DNA of 64,000 bases from Vreelandella lutescens (GCF_014640815.1 NZ_BMHM01000002.1:186001-250000), one strand, 5' to 3'; positions 38,836 through 48,028 are shown, counted from the first letter of the stretch. Made by a program: numbers and translations. The notes: generated by a model from the sequence alone, not told the origin.

Positions 38836-40011
38836 GTGAATAAGGGTGACGGTGAGATGTCTCGTCGAGAAAAATCGCCAAAAAAATCAGTTAAAAACGC
38901 CAACCGAGGGAAGGGTATGCAGCGTTGGGTGGGAGCTTTGCTACTGACCGTGCTGAGTTGTGCCGCCACAGCGAATGAACCGTTGCCGGGCGACATTATT
39001 CAAGACCTAAACGGGTTACAAAGCCAACTGGCCAATCAGCCTGCGGGCTCGGCAGACTCTGAAGAGCTGGATCGTATTGTCAGTCATGCGCGCGCCCAAT
39101 CAGCGCGGCTTGCCAGTGGTAATCGAGCCGACCAATGGGCCAGCGCGCTTTATCATCAGTTAGCAGCCAGTGCACTGGTGCGCCAAGGCGAACATCTCGC
39201 GGCTGCCGATGAGCTGACCAGCGCCCGTCAGCGGCCAAGCGTTCCCGATAGTCAGCGGCGTCGCTGGCTGCGCGATGAGGCGTCCTTGCGCCGTGCCGCG
39301 GGAGAGCGAGATACTGCCATTACTCTGTTTGAGCAGTGGTTGTCAGAGTCTACAGGCAATGAGCGTTACGATGAAACGGTGTGGCAGTTAGTGCGCATGC
39401 TGGCCGAAGAGGAGCGTTGGGATGCGGCGTTAGAGTGGTTGGTGCCGTTACTTGAAAAAGGCGGGTTAAGTGCTGATCAGCAGACGCTGACGAATGTGGT
39501 GCTTCGCCAAGCTGGGGATGGCGAGCAGGCGTTGAGCTGGCTGTTGAAAGGTTTGAATGCCGACAGTGGCCCCGACGCATGGCGTCAAGCGGCGGGGCTT
39601 GCCCAGCAGGCCGGCCAGCTGGGCGTGGCGGCAGCGGTGTGGGAAGCCGCTTGGCAATTGGGTAAGCTGTCGTCTCCCGATGAGCGGCGCACGCTGATTC
39701 AGCTTCATCTGGCAGGCGGCACGCCGGCACGTGCCGCCGAGCATTTAGAAGCCGCCCTGGAGGCGGGGCAGCTTCCACAGGATGAAGAGACGCTGCGGCT
39801 GCAGGCTAACGCCTGGCAGCAGGCCAAGCACGTAGAAAATGCTCTGCGGGCTTGGCAAACCCTGGCCGAGCTGACCGGGTCGGCGGAAGATTGGCGTCAG
39901 TATGGCCAGTTAGCCTATGGGTGGGGAAGGGAAGAGCAGGCGGAGGCAGCGTTAACGAATGCCGCTAATCTTGGCGACCGCCAAGCGGAGCAGTGGCTGT
40001 CTTACTTTTAA
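38836..40011 (+). CDS. TPR-repeat periplasmic protein of the TonB operon
   Basis: 391 residues, last gene of the operon, 2 bp after tonB. Tandem TPR-like helix pairs fill about 75-390 (WASALYHQLAASALVRQGEHLAAADEL and similar). A signal peptide seems to begin at codon 28 (MQRWVGALLLTVLSCAATA), so the basic 27-residue extension from the GTG is either an unusually long n-region or the true start is ATG 38917, which has GAGGGAAGG upstream. Vibrio TonB2 clusters carry a comparable TPR gene; function unproven. Confidence 0.78.
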   Translation: MNKGDGEMSRREKSPKKSVKNANRGKGMQRWVGALLLTVLSCAATANEPLPGDIIQDLNGLQSQLANQPAGSADSEELDRIVSHARAQSARLASGNRADQWASALYHQLAASALVRQGEHLAAADELTSARQRPSVPDSQRRRWLRDEASLRRAAGERDTAITLFEQWLSESTGNERYDETVWQLVRMLAEEERWDAALEWLVPLLEKGGLSADQQTLTNVVLRQAGDGEQALSWLLKGLNADSGPDAWRQAAGLAQQAGQLGVAAAVWEAAWQLGKLSSPDERRTLIQLHLAGGTPARAAEHLEAALEAGQLPQDEETLRLQANAWQQAKHVENALRAWQTLAELTGSAEDWRQYGQLAYGWGREEQAEAALTNAANLGDRQAEQWLSYF

Positions 40012-40075
40012 TCGGTGTTCGTCTGCCGCTTTCGTCGGTGCTTATGAATCAACGCTCCCTTGTCAAAAAGCGTTG

Positions 40076-40084
40076 TGCTATAAA
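40076..40084 (+). promoter_or_regulatory. Extended -10 promoter candidate
   Basis: TGCTATAAA reads as TGN-TATAAA, an extended -10, 79 bp upstream of the repeat-protein gene. No -35 is needed or clear. Confidence 0.4.
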
Positions 40085-40162
40085 AGCTAAGCGGCCTGTG
40101 TAGGTCGTCATATCGCCTTACTTCGTGAAGGCGCTCCTCCCTGTTAGCGACTCAGATCTACT

Positions 40163-41083
40163 ATGACTCCAATCACTCAGCGGCACTGTGTCCGCGCGCT
40201 TACCATGATGGCTGTGGGTACAATGGCAGCGGCGTCTGCCCATGCTCAAGAGCTTAACTTAACGCTTTCGCCAGGCTTCATGCCCGACCCGATGCAGCGC
40301 AGCTATGTGTCGGGCGGCGGTCAAGAGGCTAACGGCATCTTTGGTTCTGATATGCGAGGCGTTGCCTGTTCTGGCAGTATTTCTCAAACGCCCGATCACG
40401 TCATGACGCTGACCAGTGGCTTTGATTTTCTGAAAGTTTGGACCCAGTCCGGCGCGGATACGACGCTGATCATCGACGGCCCAGGACGTTTTTTGCTGTG
40501 CGATGACGATGGTGGCGAAGGGTTGAATGAGCTAATCGAGCATAGTGGTTGGGTACCCGGTGACTACCGCATTTATGTGGGCAGCTATGGTGGTGGGGTG
40601 CACAACTACGACCTGTTCGTAAGCGAGCTGCCGGGTAGCAGCGCTCCAGGTAATGCAAGCTTGCCTGACACCAGTGAGGAGCGCCACTTGGCTATTTCGC
40701 CGGGGTTTTCCCCTGACCCTTGGCGGGTGAGCTTTGTGTCCGGTGGGGCGCAGAGCGCATCAAATCAGTTTGGGACCGATATGCGGGGCAACAGCTGCCA
40801 AGGGAACATTGCCACCACGCCTGACCATGAAATGACGCTGGTGAACGCGTTCTCTTATCTGCAGCTGTGGACCCAGGCTGACGGTGATACCACGCTGATT
40901 ATTGATGGCCCCGGTAAGTTTTTGCTCTGCGATGACGATGGCGGCAGCGGCTTGAATGAGCATATTGAACACACGAACTGGCCCGCGGGAGAGTACCGTA
41001 TCTATGTGGGTAGCTACAGTGAAGACTATTTGAACTATCAGCTCAGTATCTCTGAGTTAAGCTCGACAGGGCCGAACCGCTAA
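40163..41083 (+). CDS. Unrecognised secreted protein with two tandem ~125-residue repeats
   Basis: 306 residues with a signal peptide (cleavage after ASAHA, about residue 28). The mature protein is two near-identical repeats, about 32-156 and 176-299, offset by 143-144. Each has LSPGF-PDP, FVSGG/YVSGGG, DMRG-x2-C-xG, TPDH-MTL, TTLIIDGPG-FLLCDDDGG and YRIYVGSY. Each repeat holds two Cys (69/113 and 212/256) that could form one disulfide, and a DDDGG loop that could bind Ca2+. It resembles the PPC-like beta-sandwich family in outline, but I cannot assign a function. Confidence 0.7.
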   Translation: MTPITQRHCVRALTMMAVGTMAAASAHAQELNLTLSPGFMPDPMQRSYVSGGGQEANGIFGSDMRGVACSGSISQTPDHVMTLTSGFDFLKVWTQSGADTTLIIDGPGRFLLCDDDGGEGLNELIEHSGWVPGDYRIYVGSYGGGVHNYDLFVSELPGSSAPGNASLPDTSEERHLAISPGFSPDPWRVSFVSGGAQSASNQFGTDMRGNSCQGNIATTPDHEMTLVNAFSYLQLWTQADGDTTLIIDGPGKFLLCDDDGGSGLNEHIEHTNWPAGEYRIYVGSYSEDYLNYQLSISELSSTGPNR

Positions 41084-41085
41084 TA

Positions 41086-41124
41086 CACACAGCGCCGGGT
41101 GGTGCTCTTACCCGGCGCTGTGTG
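41086..41124. terminator. 15-bp perfect hairpin between convergent repeat protein and xthA
   Basis: CACACAGCGCCGGGT (41086-41100) pairs perfectly with ACCCGGCGCTGTGTG (41110-41124) around a 9-nt loop, starting 3 bp after the upstream stop codon. No U-tract on either strand. Confidence 0.65.
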
Positions 41125-41153
41125 CTAGAGAGCGTTGCGCGGCGGTGGCGACT

Positions 41154-41981
41154 TCAATCGGCAAGAGTGACTGAAAAATCACTCCAGGTAGGCGCGTGAT
41201 CAGAAGGGCGCTCCATACCCCGTAGTGGGTAATCAATCCCCGCCCCGGTCACGCGCTCGGCCAGCGGCTTGGACACCAGAATGTAGTCGATGCGCAGGCC
41301 GCGTTTCGGCTCTCGATCAAAGCCCTTAGAGCGGTAGTCAAACCAGCTGAACCACTCGCTATTGTTCGGATGGCAAAGTCGATAGCTGTCGCTCAGCCCC
41401 CACGCTTTAATGCCTTCCAGCCACTCACGCTCAATGGGCTGGAAGCTGGTTTTTCCATCGCGCAGCCAGCGTTTACGGTTGGCCTCGCCGATACCAATGT
41501 CCTGGTCTTCAGGGGAGATGTTAAAATCGCCCATGATGGCCAAGCGCTCATCGGGCGAATGCTGATGATTGAGCAGGTTGGCGAGCTGCTGATAAAAGCG
41601 CGCCTTGTGCGGAAACTTAGTCGGATGGTCCACGCTTTCGCCTTGCGGAAAATAACCGTTCCACACGGTGACCGCCTCGCCATCTTCGGCAAGTAGCTTA
41701 ACGCCAATCATGCGGCGCTGAGCATCTTCCTCATCATCAGGGAAACCATAAAAGACTGCTTGCGGCTTTTGGCGGCACATCAGCGCAACGCCGTAATGGC
41801 CTTTCTGGCCGTAGTAAAAAACGTGATAGCCCATGGCTTCTACATCGGCCAACGGGAATTCACTGTCCTGTACTTTTGTTTCTTGCAGGCCAATCACATC
41901 GGGCTGCTGAGTGTCGATCAGTGCTTGCAGCTGATGCAGACGAGCCCGAATGCCATTGATATTAAACGACACCAAACGCAT
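41154..41981 (-). CDS. xthA: Exodeoxyribonuclease III
   Basis: AP endonuclease and 3'-5' exonuclease of base-excision repair. 275 residues (E. coli 268). [27 protein letters not shown] with the metal Glu, [26 protein letters not shown] and the C-terminal RPSDHAP (catalytic His) are all present. The start is the ATG overlapping the stop of the small basic gene by one base (TAATG). Convergent with the repeat-protein gene. Confidence 0.96.
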   Translation of the reverse strand: MRLVSFNINGIRARLHQLQALIDTQQPDVIGLQETKVQDSEFPLADVEAMGYHVFYYGQKGHYGVALMCRQKPQAVFYGFPDDEEDAQRRMIGVKLLAEDGEAVTVWNGYFPQGESVDHPTKFPHKARFYQQLANLLNHQHSPDERLAIMGDFNISPEDQDIGIGEANRKRWLRDGKTSFQPIEREWLEGIKAWGLSDSYRLCHPNNSEWFSWFDYRSKGFDREPKRGLRIDYILVSKPLAERVTGAGIDYPLRGMERPSDHAPTWSDFSVTLAD

Positions 41982-42229
41982 TACGACGGTTCTCCTGACG
42001 AGTTGTCGCTCCCTTTGTCGGGGTGAATGACAATGGATTGGCCGCTTTGCTGGCGCGCCAGTTTACGCACGGCTTGCAGTTTGCGCTGCTGCTGCTTTTT
42101 GGCTACAAAGCGACGCGATGAGGTCACCTGATCAGGGTTTTCATGGCGCCACTTCTTATAGTCTTTGCGGCGACCAGTGCGGATAGTCACTTTATCCGCT
42201 AATGAACGAGTCTTTTTCTTACGCGTCAT
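41981..42229 (-). CDS. Small basic protein coupled to xthA
   Basis: 82 residues, extremely basic: Lys/Arg-rich throughout ([37 protein letters not shown]), with a short acidic Asp/Ser-rich tail. No family recognised. It may be a nucleic-acid-binding protein by composition. It overlaps the xthA start by one base, so the two are likely co-translated. An AGGAG ribosome-binding site precedes the ATG. Confidence 0.65.
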   Translation of the reverse strand: MTRKKKTRSLADKVTIRTGRRKDYKKWRHENPDQVTSSRRFVAKKQQQRKLQAVRKLARQQSGQSIVIHPDKGSDNSSGEPS

Positions 42230-42374
42230 GTCGCGCTCCTTGGGTTAATTTATGCGTCATTCTAACAGGCATGTATGCTCCTTCGACAGCAGGGCGCGCT
42301 CTTATCGCCAACCCCTGGTACAATGCGCACTTCGTGATGCCTAACATCCACAGCAATGGACAGATACACAGCCT

Positions 42375-43649
42375 ATGAGCGAGTCGGAACAGACCACAGC
42401 ATCGGCCCAGAACCGCAAGCCTAAACGTCGTCGTCGGAAACCGCGTCGTCGTCAGTCAAACTGGGATCTTCGTCAGTTTCAGGTGCCCGCCGTTGCCGGC
42501 AAGTGGCGCTTTCATGACTTTGATCTGCCGCTGCCTTTAATGCGTGCTATTCATGCCCAAGGGTTTGAGTACTGCACACCCATTCAGGCAGAGGCGCTGC
42601 GCCACACGCTGCTAGGTGGCGATATTGTCGGAAAGGCTCAAACGGGTACGGGAAAAACCGCCGCGTTTTTGATCTCGGTGATGGCGTACTTCATGGAAGA
42701 GCCAACGCCTGATGGTCAGAAGCCAGGGGCTCCCCGCGCGCTGATTATCGCGCCTACCCGAGAGCTGGCGCTGCAGATCGAGAAAGACGCCAAAGCCTTG
42801 GCCCGTTTCACGCAGCTTAGCGTGGCAAGCGTGGTCGGCGGCATGGACTATCAGAAACAGCGCGAGAGTCTGGGTAAAAAGATCGATATTCTGGTGGCCA
42901 CGCCGGGTCGTTTGTTGGATTTCCATCAGAAGCGCGATATTGATCTTTCCGAAACCGAAGTGCTGGTGCTAGATGAAGCGGATCGTATGCTCTCCATGGG
43001 GTTTATCCCCGATGTGAAGCGCATCATTCGCTACACGCCGAAAAAAGAGGAGCGTCAAACGTTCCTGTTCTCGGCCACCTTTACCGACGATATTCTCAAT
43101 CTGGCCAGTCAGTGGACGGTTGATCCTGCTCATGTAGAGATCGAGGTTACTGTCGAAAACCAGGCGGATATCGATCAGCGTGTTTATCTGGTCTCGGATG
43201 ATGATAAGCAGCGGCTACTCATCAATCTGCTTGAGCAAGAAAGCTTCGAGCGGGTCATGGTGTTTGGTAATCGCCGTGATCTCGTACGCAAGCTAGATGA
43301 CCTGCTCAAAAAAGCCGGTGTTAGCGCGGCGATGCTGTCGGGCGATGTGCCGCAGAACCAGCGTATCAAAACCCTGGAGAGCTTCCGTGAGGGAGAGATT
43401 CAGGTGCTGGTGGCCACCGATGTGGCCGGGCGTGGCATTCATATTGAAGACGTCAGCCACGTCATCAATTACACGCTGCCTGAAGACCCGGAAGACTACG
43501 TACACCGTATTGGACGTACTGGGCGTGCGGGTGCGAAAGGTGTCTCTATCAGCTTTGTCGGTGAAGAAGATGCCTTCTCACTGCCGGAGATTGAGCGCTA
43601 CATTAACGGCAAGCTTCCCTGCGAACATCCGCCGGAAGGCATGCTGTAA
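42375..43649 (+). CDS. rhlB: DEAD-box RNA helicase, RhlB-like
   Basis: ATP-dependent RNA helicase; in the degradosome RhlB unwinds mRNA for RNase E and PNPase. 424 residues. A very basic N-terminal tail (about 14-28: [14 protein letters not shown]) precedes the core: AQTGTGKT (88-95), PTRELA, DEADRM, SATF, and [11 protein letters not shown]. coli RhlB has its basic tail at the C-terminus, so the tail is on the opposite end here. Alternatives such as RhlE or SrmB cannot be excluded fully, but the [13 protein letters not shown]...[28 protein letters not shown] fit is RhlB-like. Next to dinG. Confidence 0.82.
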   Translation: MSESEQTTASAQNRKPKRRRRKPRRRQSNWDLRQFQVPAVAGKWRFHDFDLPLPLMRAIHAQGFEYCTPIQAEALRHTLLGGDIVGKAQTGTGKTAAFLISVMAYFMEEPTPDGQKPGAPRALIIAPTRELALQIEKDAKALARFTQLSVASVVGGMDYQKQRESLGKKIDILVATPGRLLDFHQKRDIDLSETEVLVLDEADRMLSMGFIPDVKRIIRYTPKKEERQTFLFSATFTDDILNLASQWTVDPAHVEIEVTVENQADIDQRVYLVSDDDKQRLLINLLEQESFERVMVFGNRRDLVRKLDDLLKKAGVSAAMLSGDVPQNQRIKTLESFREGEIQVLVATDVAGRGIHIEDVSHVINYTLPEDPEDYVHRIGRTGRAGAKGVSISFVGEEDAFSLPEIERYINGKLPCEHPPEGML

Positions 43650-43654
43650 CGGGC

Positions 43655-45784
43655 ATGTTGGATAACGCGCTTAAAAACGATATTCAGCAGGCTTACCGTA
43701 ACGTGGTGGAAAAGCTTGGGCTTACGCCACGTTACGGGCAGCGCTTAATGATTGCTGAGATTGCACGTACCCTAGGCGATATCGAATGCGATAGCGAAGG
43801 TAAGCGTGTTAGCGACAGCCACGTGTGTGTGTTAGAGGCCGGTACGGGCACAGGAAAAACGCTGGCTTACCTGATTGCGGGCTTGCCGATTGCCAAAGCG
43901 CAGGGCAAGCGGCTGATCGTTTCCACGGCCACCGTGGCGCTTCAAGAGCAGGTGTTGAATCAAGACCTGCCGTCACTGGCAAGCCATAGCGGTGTTGCCT
44001 TTCGCTATGCGCTAGCCAAAGGGCGCGGCCGCTATGTGTGCGTGGCGCGGTTGGATCAAGCCTTAGAAGGCAGTGAACCTAACCCAACGCTCTCACTATT
44101 TGAGCAATCCCTTCAAGCCGATAGCAGCGACTTTAACGTGCTGGCCACCGACATGGCCGAGGCCTACGGCAAGGGCGAGTGGGAGGGCGACCGCGATACG
44201 TGGTCAGCGTCTATTGAAGACAGCCACTGGCGCCAGCTCACGGTTGATCATCGCCAGTGTACCGGGCGTCGTTGCGGCCATTACGGCGCCTGTGCTTTTT
44301 TTCGCTCTCGTCGAGAGTTAGAAAATGCCGATGTGATCGTGGCCAATCATGATCTTGTCTTAGCAGACCTTGCATTGGGCGGCGGCGCGATTCTCCCAGA
44401 CCCAGCAGACTGTATCTTTATTTTCGACGAAGGCCATCACCTGCCGGATAAGGCGCTGTCGCATTTCGCCCACCGGTTTGCCGTGCATGGCTGTTTGCGT
44501 TGGCTTAAAACGCTAAAGACGAGCCTCACAGACCTGAATCAGGGGTTAGCGGCACAGCCTACTATTGCACGTTTACTGGCAGGGCTGCCTGAGCTAATGC
44601 ACAGCTTAGAGCCTGTGTTGGGCGACGTGTTTAGCATGGGGCATCAGCTAGCTGGGCGTGAAAATGGTCTGGCGGATGAAGAAGCCACCCATCAGCAGCG
44701 CTTTGAAAAAGGCCAAGTGCCAGAGGCGCTGCGCGATCAGGCCCAGCAGCTGCTGGTCATGTTTGCCACTCTGTCAAGAAATCTAGAAAGCATTAGCGAT
44801 ATTCTGCGCGAAAGTTTGGATCCTGATAAACAGACGGGCCTAGACCGTGATCAAGCAGAGGCATGGCTGCCGCTAATCGCGCTGTTGCACGGGCGTGCCT
44901 TGGATGCCCACGCGCTATGGCAAGCCTTTAGTGAGCAGGATGCGCCCAATGCGCCGCCCAGCGCGCGGTGGATAACGCTTAGCCGGGTGGCGGGTGAGGC
45001 AGAAATTGAGTTTTCGGCAAGCCCTGTCTCTGCTGCCCATACGCTTGCCAAGCACTTATGGGGGCGCTGCCACGGGGCAGTAGTCACTTCGGCAACGCTC
45101 ACGGCGCTGGGTCGCTTTGAGCGCCTGCAGGAGCGCGCCGGGTTAGCTAACCGCTATCGTTATCAGGCGCTGCCTAGCCCGTTTGATTACGCCAATGCGG
45201 TCTTGCGGGTGCCAGCGGAAGCGACTGATCCTAGTGATCGAGAGGCGCATGAACATGCTATTGTGCGCTTTGTGTCGCAGCTAGGTGAGGATGAGGCGGT
45301 ACTAGTGCTGTTTTCTTCCCGTGCGCAGCTGCGCGCCGTAGAAAAGGCGTTACCTGCCAGCGCCAGTGGGCGCGTGCTGGCGCAAGATGCATTGCCTAAA
45401 CGTGAGCTGCTTGAGCGCCATCGTGCTGCGGTCGATAGCGGTAAAGGAAGTATCATTTTCGGCTTGGCAAGCTTTGCTGAGGGGATTGACCTTCCAGGTG
45501 ACTACCTGACCCATGTGGTGATCACAAGGCTGCCTTTTGCGGTGCCGGATGACCCCGTTGGCGCAACGCTTGCCGAATGGATTGAGAGCCAGGGCGGTAA
45601 CCCGTTTATGCGTATTAGCGTGCCAGATGCCTCTATTAAACTGGTACAGGCGTGTGGGCGTTTAATCCGCAAAGAGAGTGATCGGGGCGTGATTACGCTG
45701 CTGGATCGACGGGTGATTACGCGCCGCTACGGGCAGGCGCTATTAGATGCGCTGCCGCCCTTTAAGCGTGAAATACAGGCGTAA
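43655..45784 (+). CDS. dinG: ATP-dependent DNA helicase DinG
   Basis: XPD-like 5'-3' helicase of the SOS/DNA-repair response, acting on D-loops and R-loops. 709 residues. Walker A EAGTGTGKTL (61-70), an Fe-S cluster region with Cys in GRYVCVARLD and RRCGHYGACAFF, motif II DEGHH (in FIFDEGHHLPDKAL), and the C-terminal GRLIRKESDRG motif. ATG 5 bp after rhlB, so co-transcribed. Confidence 0.93.
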   Translation: MLDNALKNDIQQAYRNVVEKLGLTPRYGQRLMIAEIARTLGDIECDSEGKRVSDSHVCVLEAGTGTGKTLAYLIAGLPIAKAQGKRLIVSTATVALQEQVLNQDLPSLASHSGVAFRYALAKGRGRYVCVARLDQALEGSEPNPTLSLFEQSLQADSSDFNVLATDMAEAYGKGEWEGDRDTWSASIEDSHWRQLTVDHRQCTGRRCGHYGACAFFRSRRELENADVIVANHDLVLADLALGGGAILPDPADCIFIFDEGHHLPDKALSHFAHRFAVHGCLRWLKTLKTSLTDLNQGLAAQPTIARLLAGLPELMHSLEPVLGDVFSMGHQLAGRENGLADEEATHQQRFEKGQVPEALRDQAQQLLVMFATLSRNLESISDILRESLDPDKQTGLDRDQAEAWLPLIALLHGRALDAHALWQAFSEQDAPNAPPSARWITLSRVAGEAEIEFSASPVSAAHTLAKHLWGRCHGAVVTSATLTALGRFERLQERAGLANRYRYQALPSPFDYANAVLRVPAEATDPSDREAHEHAIVRFVSQLGEDEAVLVLFSSRAQLRAVEKALPASASGRVLAQDALPKRELLERHRAAVDSGKGSIIFGLASFAEGIDLPGDYLTHVVITRLPFAVPDDPVGATLAEWIESQGGNPFMRISVPDASIKLVQACGRLIRKESDRGVITLLDRRVITRRYGQALLDALPPFKREIQA

Positions 45785-45810
45785 GGGGCGATAAGCGTTA
45801 AGTGGCCGCC

Positions 45811-45850
45811 AAAAAAATGTCCAGCTGGGCAGTGCGCAGCGGGACATTTT
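45811..45850 (-). terminator. Terminator after the DAHP synthase gene
   Basis: AAAATGTCC (45814-45822) pairs with GGACATTTT (45842-45850), with inner GCTG/CAGC. On the minus strand the stem ends in a run of at least seven T, so it should stop the minus-strand gene; on the plus strand the T run is short. Confidence 0.8.
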
Positions 45851-45865
45851 GGGTGCAACGACTCG

Positions 45866-46942
45866 TTATTGAGCGATGCGCTTTGCTAATACGGGTGCTA
45901 GCTTATCGTTCATGCGGGTGAACGTTTCCACAGTGGTGTCCCAATCGATGCAAGCATCGGTGATAGAGACCCCGTACTGCAGTTGGCTTAAGTCAGCAGG
46001 TACCTTTTGGGCACCCCAGCCAATGTTCGACTCTACCATCAGGCCGATAATCGAGGTGTTGCCTTCGAGAATCTGGTTGGTCACATTTTCCAGTACCAAC
46101 GGCTGTAGCGCGGCATCTTTGTTGGAGTTCGCGTGTGAGCAGTCGATCATGATGTTGGCAGAAAGGTTGGCTTTCTTTAGCTCTTTCTCTGCTAGGGCCA
46201 CACTCACGCTATCATAGTTAGGCTTGCCATTGCCGCCGCGCAGTACCACGTGGCCGTAGGCATTGCCGCGGGTGCGGATGATGGCGACTTGGCCTGCCTG
46301 GTTAATGCCCAGGAAGTTGTGCGGGTTGGCCACAGACTGCAGTGCGTTGATTGCGACATCCAGGCTGCCGTCGGTGCCGTTTTTGAAACCCACGGGGCAG
46401 GAGAGGCCAGACGCCATTTCGCGGTGTGTCTGTGACTCAGTGGTGCGAGCACCAATCGCTGACCAGCTAATGCAATCCTGCATATACTGCGGGGAGATGG
46501 GGTCAAGAGCTTCAGTGGCCAGCGGAAGGCCCATCTCGGCTAAATCCACCAGCAGTTTGCGGGCAATGTGCAGGCCCTCGTCGATTTCGAAAGAGTCGTT
46601 TAGGTGCGGGTCGTTAATTAACCCTTTCCAGCCGACGGTGGTGCGGGGCTTTTCAAAATAGACACGCATGACAATATAGAGGCTGTCACTGACCTGGTCG
46701 GCCAAGGTGCGCAAACGGCGAGCGTAATCCAGTGCTGCCTCTACGTCATGAATTGAGCAGGGGCCAACGACCACCAGCAGCCGTGGGTCGTTACCATCCA
46801 AAATGTTCTGAATAGTGCGGCGGCCTTCAATCACTGAACGCTCGGCGCTTTCCGTTAACGGGATCGCGTTTTTCAATGCTTCTGGGGTGGTAAGAACGTC
46901 CTGTGCAAGAACGTTGAGGTTACTAACTTGTTGATCTGACAT
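45866..46942 (-). CDS. aroG: 3-deoxy-7-phosphoheptulonate (DAHP) synthase, type I alpha
   Basis: First step of the shikimate pathway, condensing PEP and erythrose-4-phosphate. 358 residues. The family signatures GPCSIHD, MRVYFEKPRTTVGWKG, ALDP, AIGARTTESQTHREMASGLSCPVGFKNGTDG, CSHANSNK and VESNIGWGAQ are present. Isozyme (Phe, Tyr or Trp inhibited) cannot be fixed without comparing allosteric residues, so the symbol aroG denotes the type only. Divergent from rpoE. Confidence 0.93.
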   Translation of the reverse strand: MSDQQVSNLNVLAQDVLTTPEALKNAIPLTESAERSVIEGRRTIQNILDGNDPRLLVVVGPCSIHDVEAALDYARRLRTLADQVSDSLYIVMRVYFEKPRTTVGWKGLINDPHLNDSFEIDEGLHIARKLLVDLAEMGLPLATEALDPISPQYMQDCISWSAIGARTTESQTHREMASGLSCPVGFKNGTDGSLDVAINALQSVANPHNFLGINQAGQVAIIRTRGNAYGHVVLRGGNGKPNYDSVSVALAEKELKKANLSANIMIDCSHANSNKDAALQPLVLENVTNQILEGNTSIIGLMVESNIGWGAQKVPADLSQLQYGVSITDACIDWDTTVETFTRMNDKLAPVLAKRIAQ

Positions 46943-47318
46943 CTTGCTACCTGTGCGTGCGCAATGGGCGAAAAGTGGTCACTACTATGGCGCGTCACGG
47001 TGGTAAAAATCAATTGTTACGGAACTTTGCATTAAGGAAAAATGTCAGCCTCAGGGTTTTATTAAAGGGGGTATCAGGCTTCAAGAAAGAGTGTAAGCGC
47101 TTGATGCGCTGCTGAGAACGCGTAACACTACATGGCATTGGCGCTAAGTTATCAGCGCAACCTAACTGAGGGGTAGGTCCGTGATAGCCTACTGTTTTCC
47201 TCCATGACGACTAACAGATGCCCAAGGGACGCTATGCTGCTTGCTGTGAAGGCCCGACTAACAGGGCGAAAAAGACATAAAGCTCGACGCCAAGCGTACG
47301 AGCAGAAGGAGCGTGTGA
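46943..47318. other. 376-bp divergent region, DAHP synthase / rpoE leader
   Basis: It holds a sigma-E type promoter (47021-47049), then an about 270-nt rpoE leader. In the leader are a very short ORF (ATG near 47142, 14 codons, no strong ribosome-binding site) and the longer candidate leader peptide 47204-47332. Nothing else gene-like is visible; the DAHP synthase promoter on the minus strand was not resolved. Confidence 0.6.
47021..47049 (+). promoter_or_regulatory. Sigma-E (RpoE) autoregulated promoter
   Basis: -35 GGAACTT (47021-47027), a perfect match to the sigma-E consensus, then 16 bp, then GTCAGC (47044-47049), close to the GTCnnA-type -10. It lies about 270 bp upstream of rpoE, as expected for sigma-E autoregulation. 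Confidence 0.75.
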
Positions 47319-47332
47319 ATGGGCACTCGTGA
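47204..47332 (+). CDS. Candidate leader peptide overlapping rpoE (rseD-like)
   Basis: A 42-codon ORF whose stop (47330-47332) lies 14 bp inside rpoE, so a ribosome finishing it stops near the rpoE ribosome-binding site. An internal ATG at 47234 has AAGGGA 4 nt upstream and would give 32 residues, strongly basic (Lys/Arg-rich, e.g. KARLTGRKRHKARRQ). E. coli rseD is a comparable small ORF translationally coupled upstream of rpoE. I see no sequence identity to it. Could instead be chance. Confidence 0.45.
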   Translation: MTTNRCPRDAMLLAVKARLTGRKRHKARRQAYEQKERVNGHS

Positions 47333-47918
47333 AACAGACCAACAGCTGGTTGAACGTGCTCAAAAAGGCGACACACGTGCTTTTGATCTGCTGGTAAAAA
47401 AATATCAGCATAAAATTATTGGCTTGATTGGACGCTATGTTCACGACCATTCAGAGGTGCAGGACGTGGCGCAGGAAGCCTTTATAAAGGCTTATCGTGC
47501 GCTGGGTAAGTTTCGTGCAGAAAGCGCGTTCTATACCTGGATGTACCGGATCGCCATCAACACTGCCAAAAACCATCTGGTATCGCGCGGGCGCAGGCCG
47601 CCCGGCAGCGACTTAGATATTGTCGATGCAGAAATTATCGATCAGAGTGGCCGCTTAGCGGATTCAGAGTCACCCGAGGCGTCGATAGCGCGCGACCAGC
47701 TTGAGGCGGCCGTGTTTGAAGCGATAGAAAAGCTGCCTGATGATTTGCGTACGGCCATCACGCTGCGTGAATTGGACGGATTAGCCTATGAAGACATTGC
47801 CCAAGTCATGCAGTGTCCAGTGGGCACCGTGCGCTCGCGTATCTTTCGTGCCCGTGAAGCGGTGGATGAGCATATTCGCCCGTTGGTTACCACCGCGCGC
47901 AACAGTCGAGACGAGTAG
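47319..47918 (+). CDS. rpoE: RNA polymerase sigma factor RpoE (sigma-24)
   Basis: ECF sigma factor of the envelope-stress response. 199 residues (E. coli 191). Region 2 carries the RAQKGDTRAFDLLVKKYQ and VQDVAQEAFIKAYRAL motifs with FYTWMYRIAINTAKNHL; region 4 carries LPDDLRTAITLRELDGLAYEDIAQVMQCPVGTVRSRIFRAR. ATG with AAGGAG 9 nt upstream. Held by RseA (48159-48890) at the inner membrane; released by proteolysis. Its 3' side is an unusually long 240-bp gap before rseA. Confidence 0.97.
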   Translation: MGTRETDQQLVERAQKGDTRAFDLLVKKYQHKIIGLIGRYVHDHSEVQDVAQEAFIKAYRALGKFRAESAFYTWMYRIAINTAKNHLVSRGRRPPGSDLDIVDAEIIDQSGRLADSESPEASIARDQLEAAVFEAIEKLPDDLRTAITLRELDGLAYEDIAQVMQCPVGTVRSRIFRAREAVDEHIRPLVTTARNSRDE

Positions 47919-47976
47919 CCAGTGACCCATTAATACGCGATGGCGGTCACAAACTTTTACGTTTTTGGGTTTTTAG

Positions 47977-48004
47977 TGAACTGTCTGGCAAGTGAAGCGT
48001 CATA
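47977..48004 (+). promoter_or_regulatory. Possible second sigma-E-like promoter upstream of rseA
   Basis: TGAACTG (47977-47983), 16 bp, TCATA (48000-48004). Imperfect match to GGAACTT and TCTGA/TCAAA; only a candidate. Confidence 0.3.
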
Positions 48005-48028
48005 AAGGCTGTCTAGCATGATCGTGTT

